A stretch of 64,000 bases of DNA, taken from the IMG/VR virus record IMGVR_UViG_3300030090_007211, positions 1 through 64,000 of that record. One strand, written 5' to 3'. The stretch comes from a virus. Shown in pieces: positions 33,534 through 42,256 of this stretch (position 1 is the stretch's first letter; each line of letters opens with the position of its first letter). The notes under the pieces were generated by a model. The model was not told the origin of the DNA and made no database searches. It was given only the letters and a program-made list of their open reading frames with translations. Both the position numbers and the translations under genes were made by a program.

Positions 33534-34784
33534 TTACGCACTCATTTCTAAATAATTATCTAAACTCTCCTCAAACCATTCTTTCGCTTTTGTAGTATCG
33601 GGGTAATAATAATCTAAATTAGGTAATTCTAACAACCCACTTTCTTCATCTAAGAGGGTTTTTACTACATCTATAAAATATGATTCTTGTTCTTCAGGAA
33701 ATACACCTTCTGTATCAATATAATGTTGTAATACCTTATCTATTAATTCAGTAGATATTGGTACCTTTAAATTGTATTTTGCACTATCCCCACTTTTAGT
33801 GTTTCTTACCCATTCTGGTTTACTACCAAATAACTCAGTAATTTCTTCCACTGCCCTCTCTCTTATATCATTTTCTACCACATCATTTATTGTGCTGTGG
33901 TATGCACTTCTCATATCCCTTTCTAATTCACCTAATTCATTGTGACTTAATAAAAATTCTAACACATCTTCTCCATCTACTTCATTATTTTTTATCTGTG
34001 TCCTTAATGTATTAATAAAAGTTGGGTTAATATCTAAGAAATCACCATCATCCCCTAAAACCTCTTCAGGCATACCCATTTCATATAAATCTTCTAATCC
34101 CTGACCACCAATCATAATTTTGTCTGTATATGCAGGAATAGATTCTATCACCTTATCCATTGCCTTTCCTGTCATATCTGATATTATCTCATCTCTAGGG
34201 GTATCCCAATAAGAAAAGAACTCACTAAAATCTTCACTAAATGCCTCTTCTGCTAAATCTCTATCATAAAATAATTCGGCGAAATCATCCCACCCATCAA
34301 TAGATAACACCATATTAGGATATAATCCTTCGGTGTCATTAAATGACATATTATCATAATAATTAAGTTTTATAGGTTTTTTATCATTATAATTTATTTC
34401 CCCAGTGTTAAACTTCTTATTAAACCAACCTAACTTTTTTAATATGTCATATATGGGACTATATTCTCTCCACCTAATAAACTCATCTATTTGGAATTCA
34501 CCAAATACATCCCCACCAACCTCATGATTCCAGTTAGACTTAGGGTCTAATGTCCACTTTATGAAAAAATATAAAACTACATCATAGTCTAACCCAACCA
34601 TTTCACCAAAATAAGTTAATACATCTGCAATGTTATCAAATCTAAAACCTGTTTTAAATGAATCATCATCTTCATCTCTCCATATTTTAAAAAACTCTCT
34701 ATTAAATAGACGAAACAACATGTTTTCTATTTTAGGGCTATCTTCAATAGTCTCTTTAATTATATGTTTAAATGTTAATTTCAT
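33534..34784 (-). CDS. Putative internal virion protein with short leader
   Basis: 416 residues, acidic, no domain recognised. Leader MKLTFKHIIKE-T with a perfect IKE site. The body is rich in Asp, Trp and aromatic residues (FKIWRDEDDDSF, LSIDGWDDFAELFYDRDLAEEAF) and looks helical and globular. It is encoded in a chain of four genes (33,534-36,084) that each carry a version of the leader and overlap or nearly overlap. Confidence 0.6.
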   Translation of the reverse strand: MKLTFKHIIKETIEDSPKIENMLFRLFNREFFKIWRDEDDDSFKTGFRFDNIADVLTYFGEMVGLDYDVVLYFFIKWTLDPKSNWNHEVGGDVFGEFQIDEFIRWREYSPIYDILKKLGWFNKKFNTGEINYNDKKPIKLNYYDNMSFNDTEGLYPNMVLSIDGWDDFAELFYDRDLAEEAFSEDFSEFFSYWDTPRDEIISDMTGKAMDKVIESIPAYTDKIMIGGQGLEDLYEMGMPEEVLGDDGDFLDINPTFINTLRTQIKNNEVDGEDVLEFLLSHNELGELERDMRSAYHSTINDVVENDIRERAVEEITELFGSKPEWVRNTKSGDSAKYNLKVPISTELIDKVLQHYIDTEGVFPEEQESYFIDVVKTLLDEESGLLELPNLDYYYPDTTKAKEWFEESLDNYLEMSA

Positions 34785-35002
34785 ACTTTTTGAAACATCT
34801 GATCCATTACTTGATAAATTGCGTCGATTACTGCATAAGAATCATAACCAAAATTATCTTTATGTGTTTCCACAATAGAACGAATGCAAGAATCTACATC
34901 TCTTTCTAGTCTTTCCCATTTATCGTATTTGTCTTCATAAGAATCTGCGAAATATTCATTTACAATTCTTTTATATTGACTTTCTGTTAATTTAATTTTC
35001 AT
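34781..35002 (-). CDS. Small protein with capsid-targeting leader
   Basis: 73 residues. MKIKLTESQYKRIVNE-Y takes up the first quarter; the remainder (YFADSYEDKYDKWERLERDV...YQVMDQMFQKV) is one or two acidic helices. Starts at the ATG at 35002 (a GTG one codon earlier is in frame). The 20 bases around the start are identical to those of the gene starting at 36084. Ends with a 4-base overlap with the next gene. Confidence 0.6.
   Translation of the reverse strand: MKIKLTESQYKRIVNEYFADSYEDKYDKWERLERDVDSCIRSIVETHKDNFGYDSYAVIDAIYQVMDQMFQKV
34983..35002 (-). repeat. 20-bp leader repeat, copy 1
   Basis: The 20 bases encoding the start of this leader are identical to 36065-36084. Near copies with one or two changes lie at the starts at 33529 and 35252. 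Shared bases as well as residues point to duplication of the leader DNA. Confidence 0.75.
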
Positions 35003-35252
35003 CACCCTCTTTTTTATTCATAAAGAAATCAAACACACTATCAATGTTTGTTTTAGATTCACTTATTTTATCATCCGCCCAATCATGTCCATCACATAAC
35101 ATATCATCAATCCATTGAGGATCAAAATCATTTAACATAATATCTATTTGTCTCCTCATTTGTTTAAGGTTACCAAAAAACATATAGTTTCTTTCTCTAG
35201 ACCCTTCTTTAATAATTTTTTTATATTGTTCTTCCGTTAATTTAATTTTCAT
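34992..35252 (-). CDS. Small acidic protein with capsid-targeting leader
   Basis: 86 residues from the ATG at 35252; the frame is open further upstream inside the next gene, but only this start gives the leader MKIKLTEEQYKKIIKE-G. The body is acidic (LNDFDPQWIDDMLCDGHDWADD). No family recognised. It overlaps the following gene by 11 bases. Confidence 0.6.
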   Translation of the reverse strand: MKIKLTEEQYKKIIKEGSRERNYMFFGNLKQMRRQIDIMLNDFDPQWIDDMLCDGHDWADDKISESKTNIDSVFDFFMNKKEGDEN

Positions 35253-35256
35253 AGTT

Positions 35257-36084
35257 TTACCATTTTTTACATGACCAATAACGTGCTTTCCATTTAGGTC
35301 CGGGATTATCACAATTATGTCTAGCCCTAAAAGAACGTCTTTTATCGGGATCATTTTTCTTTATTCTTACCCCTTTTTGTCCAAAATCTACTTTTACAAC
35401 ATTATCTTTATCATTTTTAACATATACCTTAAATTTTTTAACGTCTCCCGCCATAGGTTTATTTAATTTTACTTTACGACCTTTATATTCCGCTTCTTCT
35501 AGTTGGGTGGATTCATTTTTACTTTTTTTAGATTTTTTTGCTTTTTTCCACAAATCTTCATCTGCTTTGCGTGCACCACCAGAACCAGTAATAAAAGAAT
35601 TAACTCTACCCATTGCCCACGCATTTTGAGGTGTTCCTGGTCTATGACCGCTGTTCCATGCAGCCATCCCTCTATTATATACTTGTTTTAAAATAGAAAA
35701 TGAAATACCACTATCTTTAGATTTATTTTTTAGTGCTTTATCACTAGTTTTAGATTCTACTATTGAATGTGATTCACCAAACATTTTTTCATATGCTTTA
35801 GTGGAAGCACTTTTTTTAGTTTTATATCTTTTTCCTTCTCCTCCTTTACCTGATTTATAATCTGCATCCCATTTAGTTTTATAGGTATCTTTACCAGCGT
35901 ATTTATTTATTTCTTTACGCATTGCAGATTTATTCTTCGTCAGGTACTTTTTAGGTATTTTCCTTTTCTTTTTTTTACCTTCACCTATAGGTTCTTCACT
36001 ACTAAATAGTCCTGTTGACTTCCCATCGAATCTCATTTCTTTTATTATCCTACGTAATTGATTCTCTGTTAATTTAATTTTCAT
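35257..36084 (-). CDS. Highly basic virion-type protein with capsid-targeting leader
   Basis: 275 residues. Leader MKIKLTENQLRRIIKE-M. The body is strongly basic (KKKKRKIPKKYLTKNKS; KKAKKSKKSKN), with a helical stretch QVYNRGMAAWNSGHRPGTPQ and a C-terminal module (KKFKVYVKNDKDNVVKVDFG, FRARHNCDNPGPKWKARYWSCKKW in two pieces) with two Cys and conserved aromatic residues, which I recall as a recurring C-terminal module of marine phage proteins. Likely a DNA-binding internal head protein. An LEEAEYKG site at about residue 196 could be cut between the two parts. Confidence 0.65.
   Translation of the reverse strand: MKIKLTENQLRRIIKEMRFDGKSTGLFSSEEPIGEGKKKKRKIPKKYLTKNKSAMRKEINKYAGKDTYKTKWDADYKSGKGGEGKRYKTKKSASTKAYEKMFGESHSIVESKTSDKALKNKSKDSGISFSILKQVYNRGMAAWNSGHRPGTPQNAWAMGRVNSFITGSGGARKADEDLWKKAKKSKKSKNESTQLEEAEYKGRKVKLNKPMAGDVKKFKVYVKNDKDNVVKVDFGQKGVRIKKNDPDKRRSFRARHNCDNPGPKWKARYWSCKKW
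36065..36084 (-). repeat. 20-bp leader repeat, copy 2
   Basis: Identical to 34983-35002; it covers the start codon and the first codons of the leader. Confidence 0.75.
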
Positions 36085-36093
36085 AACTATAGT

Positions 36094-36107
36094 TTACTAA
36101 TAAATAG
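36094..36107 (-). promoter_or_regulatory. Late-type motif CTATTTATTAGTAA
   Basis: Minus-strand CTATTTATTAGTAA 10 bases upstream of the ATG at 36084. It follows the terminator at 36115-36144, so it probably starts the 36,084-to-32,693 transcript. Confidence 0.5.
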
Positions 36108-36114
36108 TTTTAAA

Positions 36115-36144
36115 GCATAAAAAAATCCCACATTTGGTGGGATT
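36115..36144 (-). terminator. Intrinsic terminator
   Basis: Minus strand: AATCCCAC / GTGGGATT stem, 5-base loop, followed by seven T and ATGC. It lies 31 bases after the stop at 36175. Confidence 0.85.
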
Positions 36145-36174
36145 CTCTTTCACTCTTCACGATTCTACTATCTC

Positions 36175-37626
36175 TTACAAATATTTATGTAATTTCTCAA
36201 CAGTATCTATATCCCCCGCATCTAACGCATCATCAATTAAAGATTCTATTTCACGTTTAGACATTTCGGAATAATCAATCTCTCTCGGTTCTTCTTGTTG
36301 TGGAATAATAGGGTCTTCTACACCAGCGTCTACCATTAAATCATCCAACCCATCTTCAAAATTATCTTCATCACCCATAATAAAATCTTCCAATTCCTCA
36401 TCACTATCGGCTTCGTGTAATTCTTTTAAATGACTAATTACTTCACTACATTTACCACTTTGAGATAATATCTCTTTAATAAATTTCATAAATTTATCTG
36501 CGGGTAATTTAGTTAGTTCATGAAATAACCATTGTTTAATACTATAATCTTCAGGATCAATACATTCTACAAATTTTTCCCACATACCTGGTCCCAATCT
36601 CATACCCCAAATCTCACCTTCTATTGTATCTGCTCTTTGTATAACATGTTTCTGTTCTTCAAAGTCTAAATGACCTTCACCCCAATTAGATGCTGCTAAT
36701 TCCATAGAACCTTTAATTAATTCATGTACTAATAATGGGAATATCCACGCCTTCGCTTCAATTCTTGGTTCTAACTCTCGAGTATCTTTGGGCATTTCTA
36801 AATCTTCATCTTCTTCTCCTCCTTCATTTTCATCTCCTGCTTCTACCCATTTAATTTTTTCTGTACCACCAATTTGTCCGCCCATTGCTTGGTCAGGAAT
36901 TATCCAATACTGAAAATCTGCTAATGACATTAATTTACCATATAATCCCATTAATCTAGGATCAATTTGATCTAATTCATCTGCTACCATATGAAATATA
37001 TAATGTCCTTTTTTAGATGCCCCCTGCATTAATGCATTTATTATATTTCTTTTATCCACCTCAATTTCTAATTCTTCCATTCTTTCTGCACTCTGTGGTT
37101 GGAATTCTTCTGGTTCTTCTTCGTCTCCATCCTCTTCATCATTTTCCAAATCCAATGGGGATCCTGGAGGTAGTAATTCAGCGTCTAACATATCATCTGG
37201 AATATCAAATTCCTCACTCACGATGTCTATTGCTAATTGTTCTAACTCATCTTTATGTTGAGCTTCTATTTTAGCAACTTCTCCCATTATTCTCATCATT
37301 TCCATCATCATTTGTGGATTAACCTGATCAATTCCATGATATCTTTTAACTTTATTTATAATATCTTTAAATCTAGCACTTGCTAATTTTTCAGAATAGT
37401 TTTGATCATTACCTGTTACCGGTAAACCCTTACTTTTACCAAAGGTATGTCGACCTTGACGTAAACTATCTTCAATAGAAGGATTCATTCTTTCAGGATG
37501 TCTTTCATCATATTCTATTTGTTCGTTTAGTGAACGAATTCTATTTTGTTCCTTTTTAAGTAATTGGTGTTCGCTAATTACTCTTTTGGTGATATCACCT
37601 AATTTTATTACTATTTTCTTTTTCAT
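36175..37626 (-). CDS. Large acidic virion-type protein with leader
   Basis: 483 residues. The N-terminus MKKKIVIKLGDITKRVISE-H is a longer version of the leader with an ISE site. The body has acidic blocks (DLENDEEDGDEEEPEEF), Met-rich helices (NPQMMMEMMRIMGEVAKIEA) and long helical parts (KHVIQRADTIEGEIWGMRLG). The C-terminus (REIDYSEMSKREIESLIDDA) resembles a short structural repeat. Function unknown; probably packaged in the head. Confidence 0.6.
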   Translation of the reverse strand: MKKKIVIKLGDITKRVISEHQLLKKEQNRIRSLNEQIEYDERHPERMNPSIEDSLRQGRHTFGKSKGLPVTGNDQNYSEKLASARFKDIINKVKRYHGIDQVNPQMMMEMMRIMGEVAKIEAQHKDELEQLAIDIVSEEFDIPDDMLDAELLPPGSPLDLENDEEDGDEEEPEEFQPQSAERMEELEIEVDKRNIINALMQGASKKGHYIFHMVADELDQIDPRLMGLYGKLMSLADFQYWIIPDQAMGGQIGGTEKIKWVEAGDENEGGEEDEDLEMPKDTRELEPRIEAKAWIFPLLVHELIKGSMELAASNWGEGHLDFEEQKHVIQRADTIEGEIWGMRLGPGMWEKFVECIDPEDYSIKQWLFHELTKLPADKFMKFIKEILSQSGKCSEVISHLKELHEADSDEELEDFIMGDEDNFEDGLDDLMVDAGVEDPIIPQQEEPREIDYSEMSKREIESLIDDALDAGDIDTVEKLHKYL

Positions 37627-37633
37627 ATCCCTA

Positions 37634-38296
37634 TTAATTTATACTTTGTATTCCTACCCAAAATTCCCAAGCCTCTCTACCCATTTTTTCAAATACTCTT
37701 TGTACATGGTTATGTTCATGATTTCCAGTAGTGTTTTCTATTCTTTGTAGTGCTGCTCGTATTAGTACATCTCTAATATATCTTTTATTATCTAATAAAT
37801 AATTTATATGTTTTAATTTTTCTTCTAACATGGAGATATCACTATCATTTTCCCCATCTTCATTATCATATTCCTCCTCTTCAATTTGGTTCTCAAGAGA
37901 CTCAGGATCTTTTCTTTCCCCATATAAAAATCTATATAAGTCATCTCTAGTCCAATTTAAAATAGGATAGGAACCAAACATATTAACGATACCACTTTGT
38001 CTAAGAATTTCGAAATATTTCATTATATCTCTTCTTTCTTGACCAGTAATTTCATTTAATCTAGGAAAATCGTATTGATCTCTTCTTTGTTCAGAAACAA
38101 TAAACTTAGAATGGATGTATTCTTTTAAATCCTTTTTTTTCATTTTAGGGTTAGTATTTTTTTTAAGAGATTTCATTTCTTCTTCATCCATTTTTTTAAA
38201 CCCATCAGTGGCATAATATAATTTTACTTGTTTATCAGTAAAAATCCTACCACTAGGGCTTATATTTTTATTTTTACCTATTTTTTTAAAAGGCAT
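37634..38296 (-). CDS. Unknown virion-type protein
   Basis: 220 residues. The first 45 residues (SPSGRIFTDKQVKLYYATDG) form a motif I recall from other large marine phages. At residue 63-69 SKFIVSE-Q fits the prohead protease rule, so it may have a long, about 69-residue propeptide. After it comes a helical domain (NEITGQERRDIMKYFEILRQ), an acidic spacer and a final helical part (HEHNHVQRVFEKMGREAWEF). No function assigned. Confidence 0.55.
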   Translation of the reverse strand: MPFKKIGKNKNISPSGRIFTDKQVKLYYATDGFKKMDEEEMKSLKKNTNPKMKKKDLKEYIHSKFIVSEQRRDQYDFPRLNEITGQERRDIMKYFEILRQSGIVNMFGSYPILNWTRDDLYRFLYGERKDPESLENQIEEEEYDNEDGENDSDISMLEEKLKHINYLLDNKRYIRDVLIRAALQRIENTTGNHEHNHVQRVFEKMGREAWEFWVGIQSIN

Positions 38297-38305
38297 AATA
38301 AATGT

Positions 38306-38926
38306 TTATTTTCTCGCGTTACAGAAAGCATCTGCTAATCCTGCTCTATAATGAAGTTTTTTACTATTACTTCTTCGAGCTTTGTCTATACAACCTTGAT
38401 CGCAACCATTTTTAAATCCATTATCTATACAATAATCTCTAAATGTCCCTTCAGTGCCGTCTTTTTCTATTTCGTCTGATACATCTTGCATCCAGTCTTC
38501 TTCTTCTTTTACAGTAATTGTAGTATCACTATCTTTAGGTAATCCTTTTTCTATTTCTAATGCTTGTGCGGCATCTTTAGCTTGAATAACTCCTTCATCT
38601 ACCACTACTTCATCAGCAACTTCGATATCCATATCTGGAGTTGATAGGTTTTGTGAAATATAATCAAACATTTGTTGACCATACACATCATAAAGCCTCT
38701 CAATTATTCTTTTAGGATTTTTCCTCATATATCTTAATACTGCTGGTGGAATTTCTTCACCATACTGACCGAATACACCTTCTATTTCTGCTTCTTTAGG
38801 AGATTGACGGTATTTAGATTTACTGTAAGTATCCTTCATTTCATGCTGCTCAAATAGATTTTCCATTATACCTCTTCTTACAGCTCTTTTAATTTCTGAT
38901 TCATAAATTTTAACCTTCTTTTTCAT
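38306..38926 (-). CDS. Virion-type protein with leader and Cys cluster
   Basis: 206 residues. N-terminus MKKKVKIYESEIKRAVRRG followed by IMEN, where MME/IME-type cutting is possible. Acidic middle. The C-terminus DYCIDNGFKNGCDQGCIDKARR with a later C forms a compact Cys-rich motif that may bind a metal or form disulfides outside the cell. It abuts the next gene by 2 bases. Unknown function. Confidence 0.55.
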   Translation of the reverse strand: MKKKVKIYESEIKRAVRRGIMENLFEQHEMKDTYSKSKYRQSPKEAEIEGVFGQYGEEIPPAVLRYMRKNPKRIIERLYDVYGQQMFDYISQNLSTPDMDIEVADEVVVDEGVIQAKDAAQALEIEKGLPKDSDTTITVKEEEDWMQDVSDEIEKDGTEGTFRDYCIDNGFKNGCDQGCIDKARRSNSKKLHYRAGLADAFCNARK

Positions 38927-38928
38927 TT

Positions 38929-39327
38929 TTATACGTTTAATAATTCTTTATTATATTGTAATACCATATCTTTTTCATATAGTTTTGATTCTACTGACTC
39001 TATATCCTCCCCAAAAGAAAAGAATAATCTTTTATCAGGATATTCATCATACCCCTCCAAATTTTCCCATGCGAGTGCTACAATACCATCTACCGCATCC
39101 CACATTGCAAAAGAATCAGATTCTTGAACTATATCAAGTTTTAATTCTCCTACTAACACACCAGATTTTTTAACAAAATTTTCTGCTGGGGGTTCAGGGT
39201 TATTAGATGCAGGATAAGAATCCCATCCTTCACCGTCTATATCTTCTAATATATCAGAAAAGAGAAATTCATATATGAAGTTCCCTTTCCAATTTTGACC
39301 TACCTTATTTATGTAAACTAAATTCAT
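38929..39327 (-). CDS. Unknown acidic protein
   Basis: 132 residues without the leader. Trp-, Asp- and Glu-rich (DIDGEGWDSYPASNNPEPPAEN; WDAVDGIVALAWENL), probably beta-rich and compact. It overlaps the start codon region of the gene at 39,327-40,964 by one base. It could be a partner of that large acidic protein. Confidence 0.55.
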   Translation of the reverse strand: MNLVYINKVGQNWKGNFIYEFLFSDILEDIDGEGWDSYPASNNPEPPAENFVKKSGVLVGELKLDIVQESDSFAMWDAVDGIVALAWENLEGYDEYPDKRLFFSFGEDIESVESKLYEKDMVLQYNKELLNV

Positions 39328-40964
39328 TATTTATACATTCCGTTTCTTTTAATTGTAGGTTTTTTTCTTTCCTTTAATGCTTTAGGTTTTGGGTTAACAC
39401 TAGGTCTAGGAATTTTTTTCCATCTTGGTTTTTTAGGTTTTGTACCTGGACGAGTAGTTGGTTCTTTTATTCCTGGTTCTTTGACGGGTGCATTACCAAA
39501 CAAAGATTCAAAGTCAATTTCAATGTAATCATTACTTGCGAAAGTATCTTGATCCACTTCACCATCCCCATCATTATCCATATCTAATCTATTAGGTATA
39601 TCATCACCATCTCTATCTAAATCTCCAGTTGCTGCTAAAAAGTCTTGCCCTGTGGCGATAGCATCTACTACATTCATCTCTTGTTCCCCAAATGGTTGAG
39701 GTGCGAATCCTACATCATCACCTGCTTCTAAAGCGGTAGTATTGGTAATATTTAAATCTTCATCTAAAGATGCCCATTCTTCATGTTCTCCATGATCTCC
39801 ATGGTCTTCACACGATTTACATCCTTTACCTAAACATTCCTCACAAATAGTGTGTTTTTCGGTTAAAACTTTTTTTAAGGCTAAATTAGCGTTTTTTTTT
39901 AAAAAAGATTCCATTAATTGTTTTTTTGAAAAAGTGCGAGATTCATTTTTTTCTTCTTTCTCCTCAACTTCTTCATCTTGTTTAAGATCTTTTATTTCTT
40001 TTTTTAAATCAATAACTGCATCTTCATGTTGTTTAAGTGCAGTTTCTAAAGTTTTAATAGATTTTTCTTCTGCTTTTTCTTCTGATTCTGCCAATTCTTC
40101 TTCTCCCTCTACTTCTTCTTCTTCATCAAAATCCACTTCTACAGTTTCTTCGTCATCACCTGCTAAGGCATCATCTTCTTCGTCTTCACCTTCAATTTTA
40201 GCGATAATGTCTTCCACATCTTCATCAGGAATCTCTTCCCAATCAATTGCCGCTACAATAGAATTGATTACATATTTATCTAACTCTGCATCTGGCTCAT
40301 CTTTGTCTCTTAACATTTGTGCTACCTTACCAGTTAGTTTTTGTATTTTCTTAGTATAAGAATCTCCTTCATCCTCATCTTCAGCATCTACTTCAATCTC
40401 CTCATCTTCTCCTTCAAATTCAACATCTGCCATATCACCACCCATATCTACTTCAACTTCATCTTCAACAGGTGCTTCAGCGGCTGGTGCATCTACTTTA
40501 ATTACTTTTTTTTGATCTTCAATAACTTCAGGTTCTTTTACTTCTTCTTCCGGTAATACAAATCCAAATCCTGCACCACCACTAAAAGCAACACCATCAG
40601 TCTCAAATAAGTTAGTGTTTTTTTCAACACCAAATGATTCATTTAACATATCAAATTTTAAATTCAAATGTTTAAGTGCGTCAGCATAAGATTTATATTT
40701 TTCACTACTTTTATTTTGTAAACCACCTACATAGTTAAAATCTTCTGCGATAAATTCACCAGAAGTTTTTTCAGAAGTTTTAATAAAGTAATCTCTATTT
40801 TCTCTAACTATACCATAAACTACGCCATTTGCGCCCTTTTTAATTAATTCTACCTCTGAAGTTGAATCACTTTCGTTAATGGTATTCATTTTACCCATAA
40901 GGTCTTTAATTCTATTCAGTTTGTCTTGACCTTTGATTTTTTTCGGATTAGTTAAATTTCTCAT
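39327..40964 (-). CDS. Mosaic acidic virion protein with Zn-type and Ca-type motifs
   Basis: 545 residues. N-terminal leader-like helix ending in TINE-S (about residue 31). Residues 40-110 (KKGANGVVYGIVRENRDYFIK; GGLQNKSSEKYKSYADALKHL) are a module I recall from other large-phage structural proteins. A long Glu/Asp region follows, then Glu/Lys coiled coil. At 370-385 CEECLGKGCKSCEDHGDHG matches a DnaJ-type CxxCxGxGCxxC zinc loop followed by His-rich residues. At 447-474 DLDRDGDDIPNRLDMDNDGDG is a double Asp-rich calcium loop of the thrombospondin-3 type. The C-terminal 60 residues are basic, Pro-rich and disordered. Probably scaffold-associated or internal. Confidence 0.6.
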   Translation of the reverse strand: MRNLTNPKKIKGQDKLNRIKDLMGKMNTINESDSTSEVELIKKGANGVVYGIVRENRDYFIKTSEKTSGEFIAEDFNYVGGLQNKSSEKYKSYADALKHLNLKFDMLNESFGVEKNTNLFETDGVAFSGGAGFGFVLPEEEVKEPEVIEDQKKVIKVDAPAAEAPVEDEVEVDMGGDMADVEFEGEDEEIEVDAEDEDEGDSYTKKIQKLTGKVAQMLRDKDEPDAELDKYVINSIVAAIDWEEIPDEDVEDIIAKIEGEDEEDDALAGDDEETVEVDFDEEEEVEGEEELAESEEKAEEKSIKTLETALKQHEDAVIDLKKEIKDLKQDEEVEEKEEKNESRTFSKKQLMESFLKKNANLALKKVLTEKHTICEECLGKGCKSCEDHGDHGEHEEWASLDEDLNITNTTALEAGDDVGFAPQPFGEQEMNVVDAIATGQDFLAATGDLDRDGDDIPNRLDMDNDGDGEVDQDTFASNDYIEIDFESLFGNAPVKEPGIKEPTTRPGTKPKKPRWKKIPRPSVNPKPKALKERKKPTIKRNGMYK

Positions 40965-40991
40965 TTTAATATCTTTTATAATTTTTATTTA

Positions 40992-41348
40992 TTATGACCT
41001 TTGAAACTTACCTGATTTAATATTTTGAAATTGGTAAGTGATATCAGTATTATCTACATTTGCGGAAACCGCTCCTGAATAAGTGTCACCACTTGTACAT
41101 ACACCTACTGGTTTAGGGTTACCGAGTAACATTAAATCAGTGCTAGGTGTGGTAGTATCACCACAAATAACTAAAGGTATAACTTGACCATCCCATTCAT
41201 TAGGTGGACTAAAAGTATTACCATTAATAGTGAAAGGAGCACCCGCATTATCAATTATTACATAAGCACCATAGATAAATTGATCAAAATTTGCATCTGT
41301 GCTTACATGCATCACAGTGAATGTACCTTGGATTGCTGGATTTGGCAT
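40992..41348 (-). CDS. Small beta-rich protein, possible head decoration
   Basis: 118 residues, no leader, few charges, rich in Thr, Gly, Asn and Val (MPNPAIQGTFTVMHVSTDAN; YGAYVIIDNAGAPFTINGN), suggesting a beta-sandwich. Two Cys (VICGDTTT, GVCTSG). Size and composition would suit a decoration protein, but no family is recognised. Confidence 0.5.
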   Translation of the reverse strand: MPNPAIQGTFTVMHVSTDANFDQFIYGAYVIIDNAGAPFTINGNTFSPPNEWDGQVIPLVICGDTTTPSTDLMLLGNPKPVGVCTSGDTYSGAVSANVDNTDITYQFQNIKSGKFQRS

Positions 41349-41380
41349 AATAAATTATTTTTCTTTTATCTTATTATTTA

Positions 41381-41392
41381 TTAATAAATATT
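41381..41392 (-). promoter_or_regulatory. Late-type motif AATATTTATTAA
   Basis: Minus-strand AATATTTATTAA 33 bases upstream of the ATG at 41348. Confidence 0.45.
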
Positions 41393-41427
41393 ACATTTTA
41401 CATAAAAAAACTAAAATACTATATATT

Positions 41428-42219
41428 TTAATTCTTTAAAAATCTAATAGATTCATCAAGGGTTAAAGATTTATCATAAGCTAAAGTTTCTAACTCACTT
41501 AACTTATCAAGGAATTCCATTCTTCGTAATACTTTAAATGCAATATTTTCAAAAGAATATTCCCCCTCTCTATCTAAACCTGCTTGTCTCATTTTTTTAA
41601 TTTTTTCTTTTAAAGTTTTAATAGATCTTATAACTTTATCGTATTCCGCCGTTTTATATAGTTTAAATGAATGTTTTATACTATCAACTAAAGAGTTCAC
41701 TTTTTGAGTTACTTTCTTTTCATCTATTTTTTTACTACCTTTTTCTGGTTTTACAACCCATCCATCCCACAATACTGAATAAACACCACTAGAAACATGT
41801 GGTTCGGTAGTATCTTGTACATATAATTCTACATCATAACCTTTTATGGTAATATTATGTTTTTCATTCCATAAATTCTTTTTTGAGTTAAAGTATTCTC
41901 TAACTAAATCTACATTTTCATCTACATCCTCAAACTTTAGTAAAATATGTAAATCTACATCTGAAAATCTAGACCAATTATAATTTGCTAAACTCCCCGT
42001 TAGAATAATATCATCAATATCAACCCACCCTATATCTAAAGTCTCAAAGAAATCGTCTGCAATCATTAACATTCTAGTTCTCACATCTCCATACATATGT
42101 TGTTCCGAATCAAAAATTTTAGGGTTTAATGTATTTCGTATTTTAAATGAAGAAAGATCAATTTCTTCTTTTTCTATAATATCATTAACATCTTGTTCTT
42201 TTAGTCTATTAATTTTCAT
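41428..42219 (-). CDS. Nucleotidyltransferase-fold protein with leader-like N-terminus
   Basis: 263 residues. IILTGSLANYNWSRFSDVDLHILL (71-94) is the pol-beta/minimal nucleotidyltransferase signature GS-x10-DxD (G75, S76, D87, D89), with a third acidic residue in GYDVELYVQD (D129 or E131). The C-terminal part is helical. It would transfer a nucleotide to a protein, RNA or small molecule. The N-terminus MKINRLKE-Q could be a short leader with an LKE site, which would make this an enzyme packaged in the virion, like T4 Alt. Substrate unknown. Confidence 0.7.
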   Translation of the reverse strand: MKINRLKEQDVNDIIEKEEIDLSSFKIRNTLNPKIFDSEQHMYGDVRTRMLMIADDFFETLDIGWVDIDDIILTGSLANYNWSRFSDVDLHILLKFEDVDENVDLVREYFNSKKNLWNEKHNITIKGYDVELYVQDTTEPHVSSGVYSVLWDGWVVKPEKGSKKIDEKKVTQKVNSLVDSIKHSFKLYKTAEYDKVIRSIKTLKEKIKKMRQAGLDREGEYSFENIAFKVLRRMEFLDKLSELETLAYDKSLTLDESIRFLKN

Positions 42220-42227
42220 AAGTATTT

Positions 42228-42240
42228 TTATAATAAATAC
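42228..42240 (-). promoter_or_regulatory. Late-type motif GTATTTATTATAA
   Basis: Minus-strand GTATTTATTATAA 9 bases upstream of the ATG at 42219. Confidence 0.45.
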
Positions 42241-42256
42241 TTAAGTAATTGATAAA

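Noticed and set aside
39850-40359. Ser-rich plus-strand frame of 169 codons
   Set aside because: It is the complement of the acidic region of the gene at 39,327; Ser repeats arise from GAA/GAT runs read backwards.
39327-40964. Protein kinase in the mosaic acidic protein
   Set aside because: KKGANGVVYGIV...YFIK resembles a Gly-rich loop and VAIK lysine, but no HRD or DFG motif follows and the segment is a recurring phage structural module.
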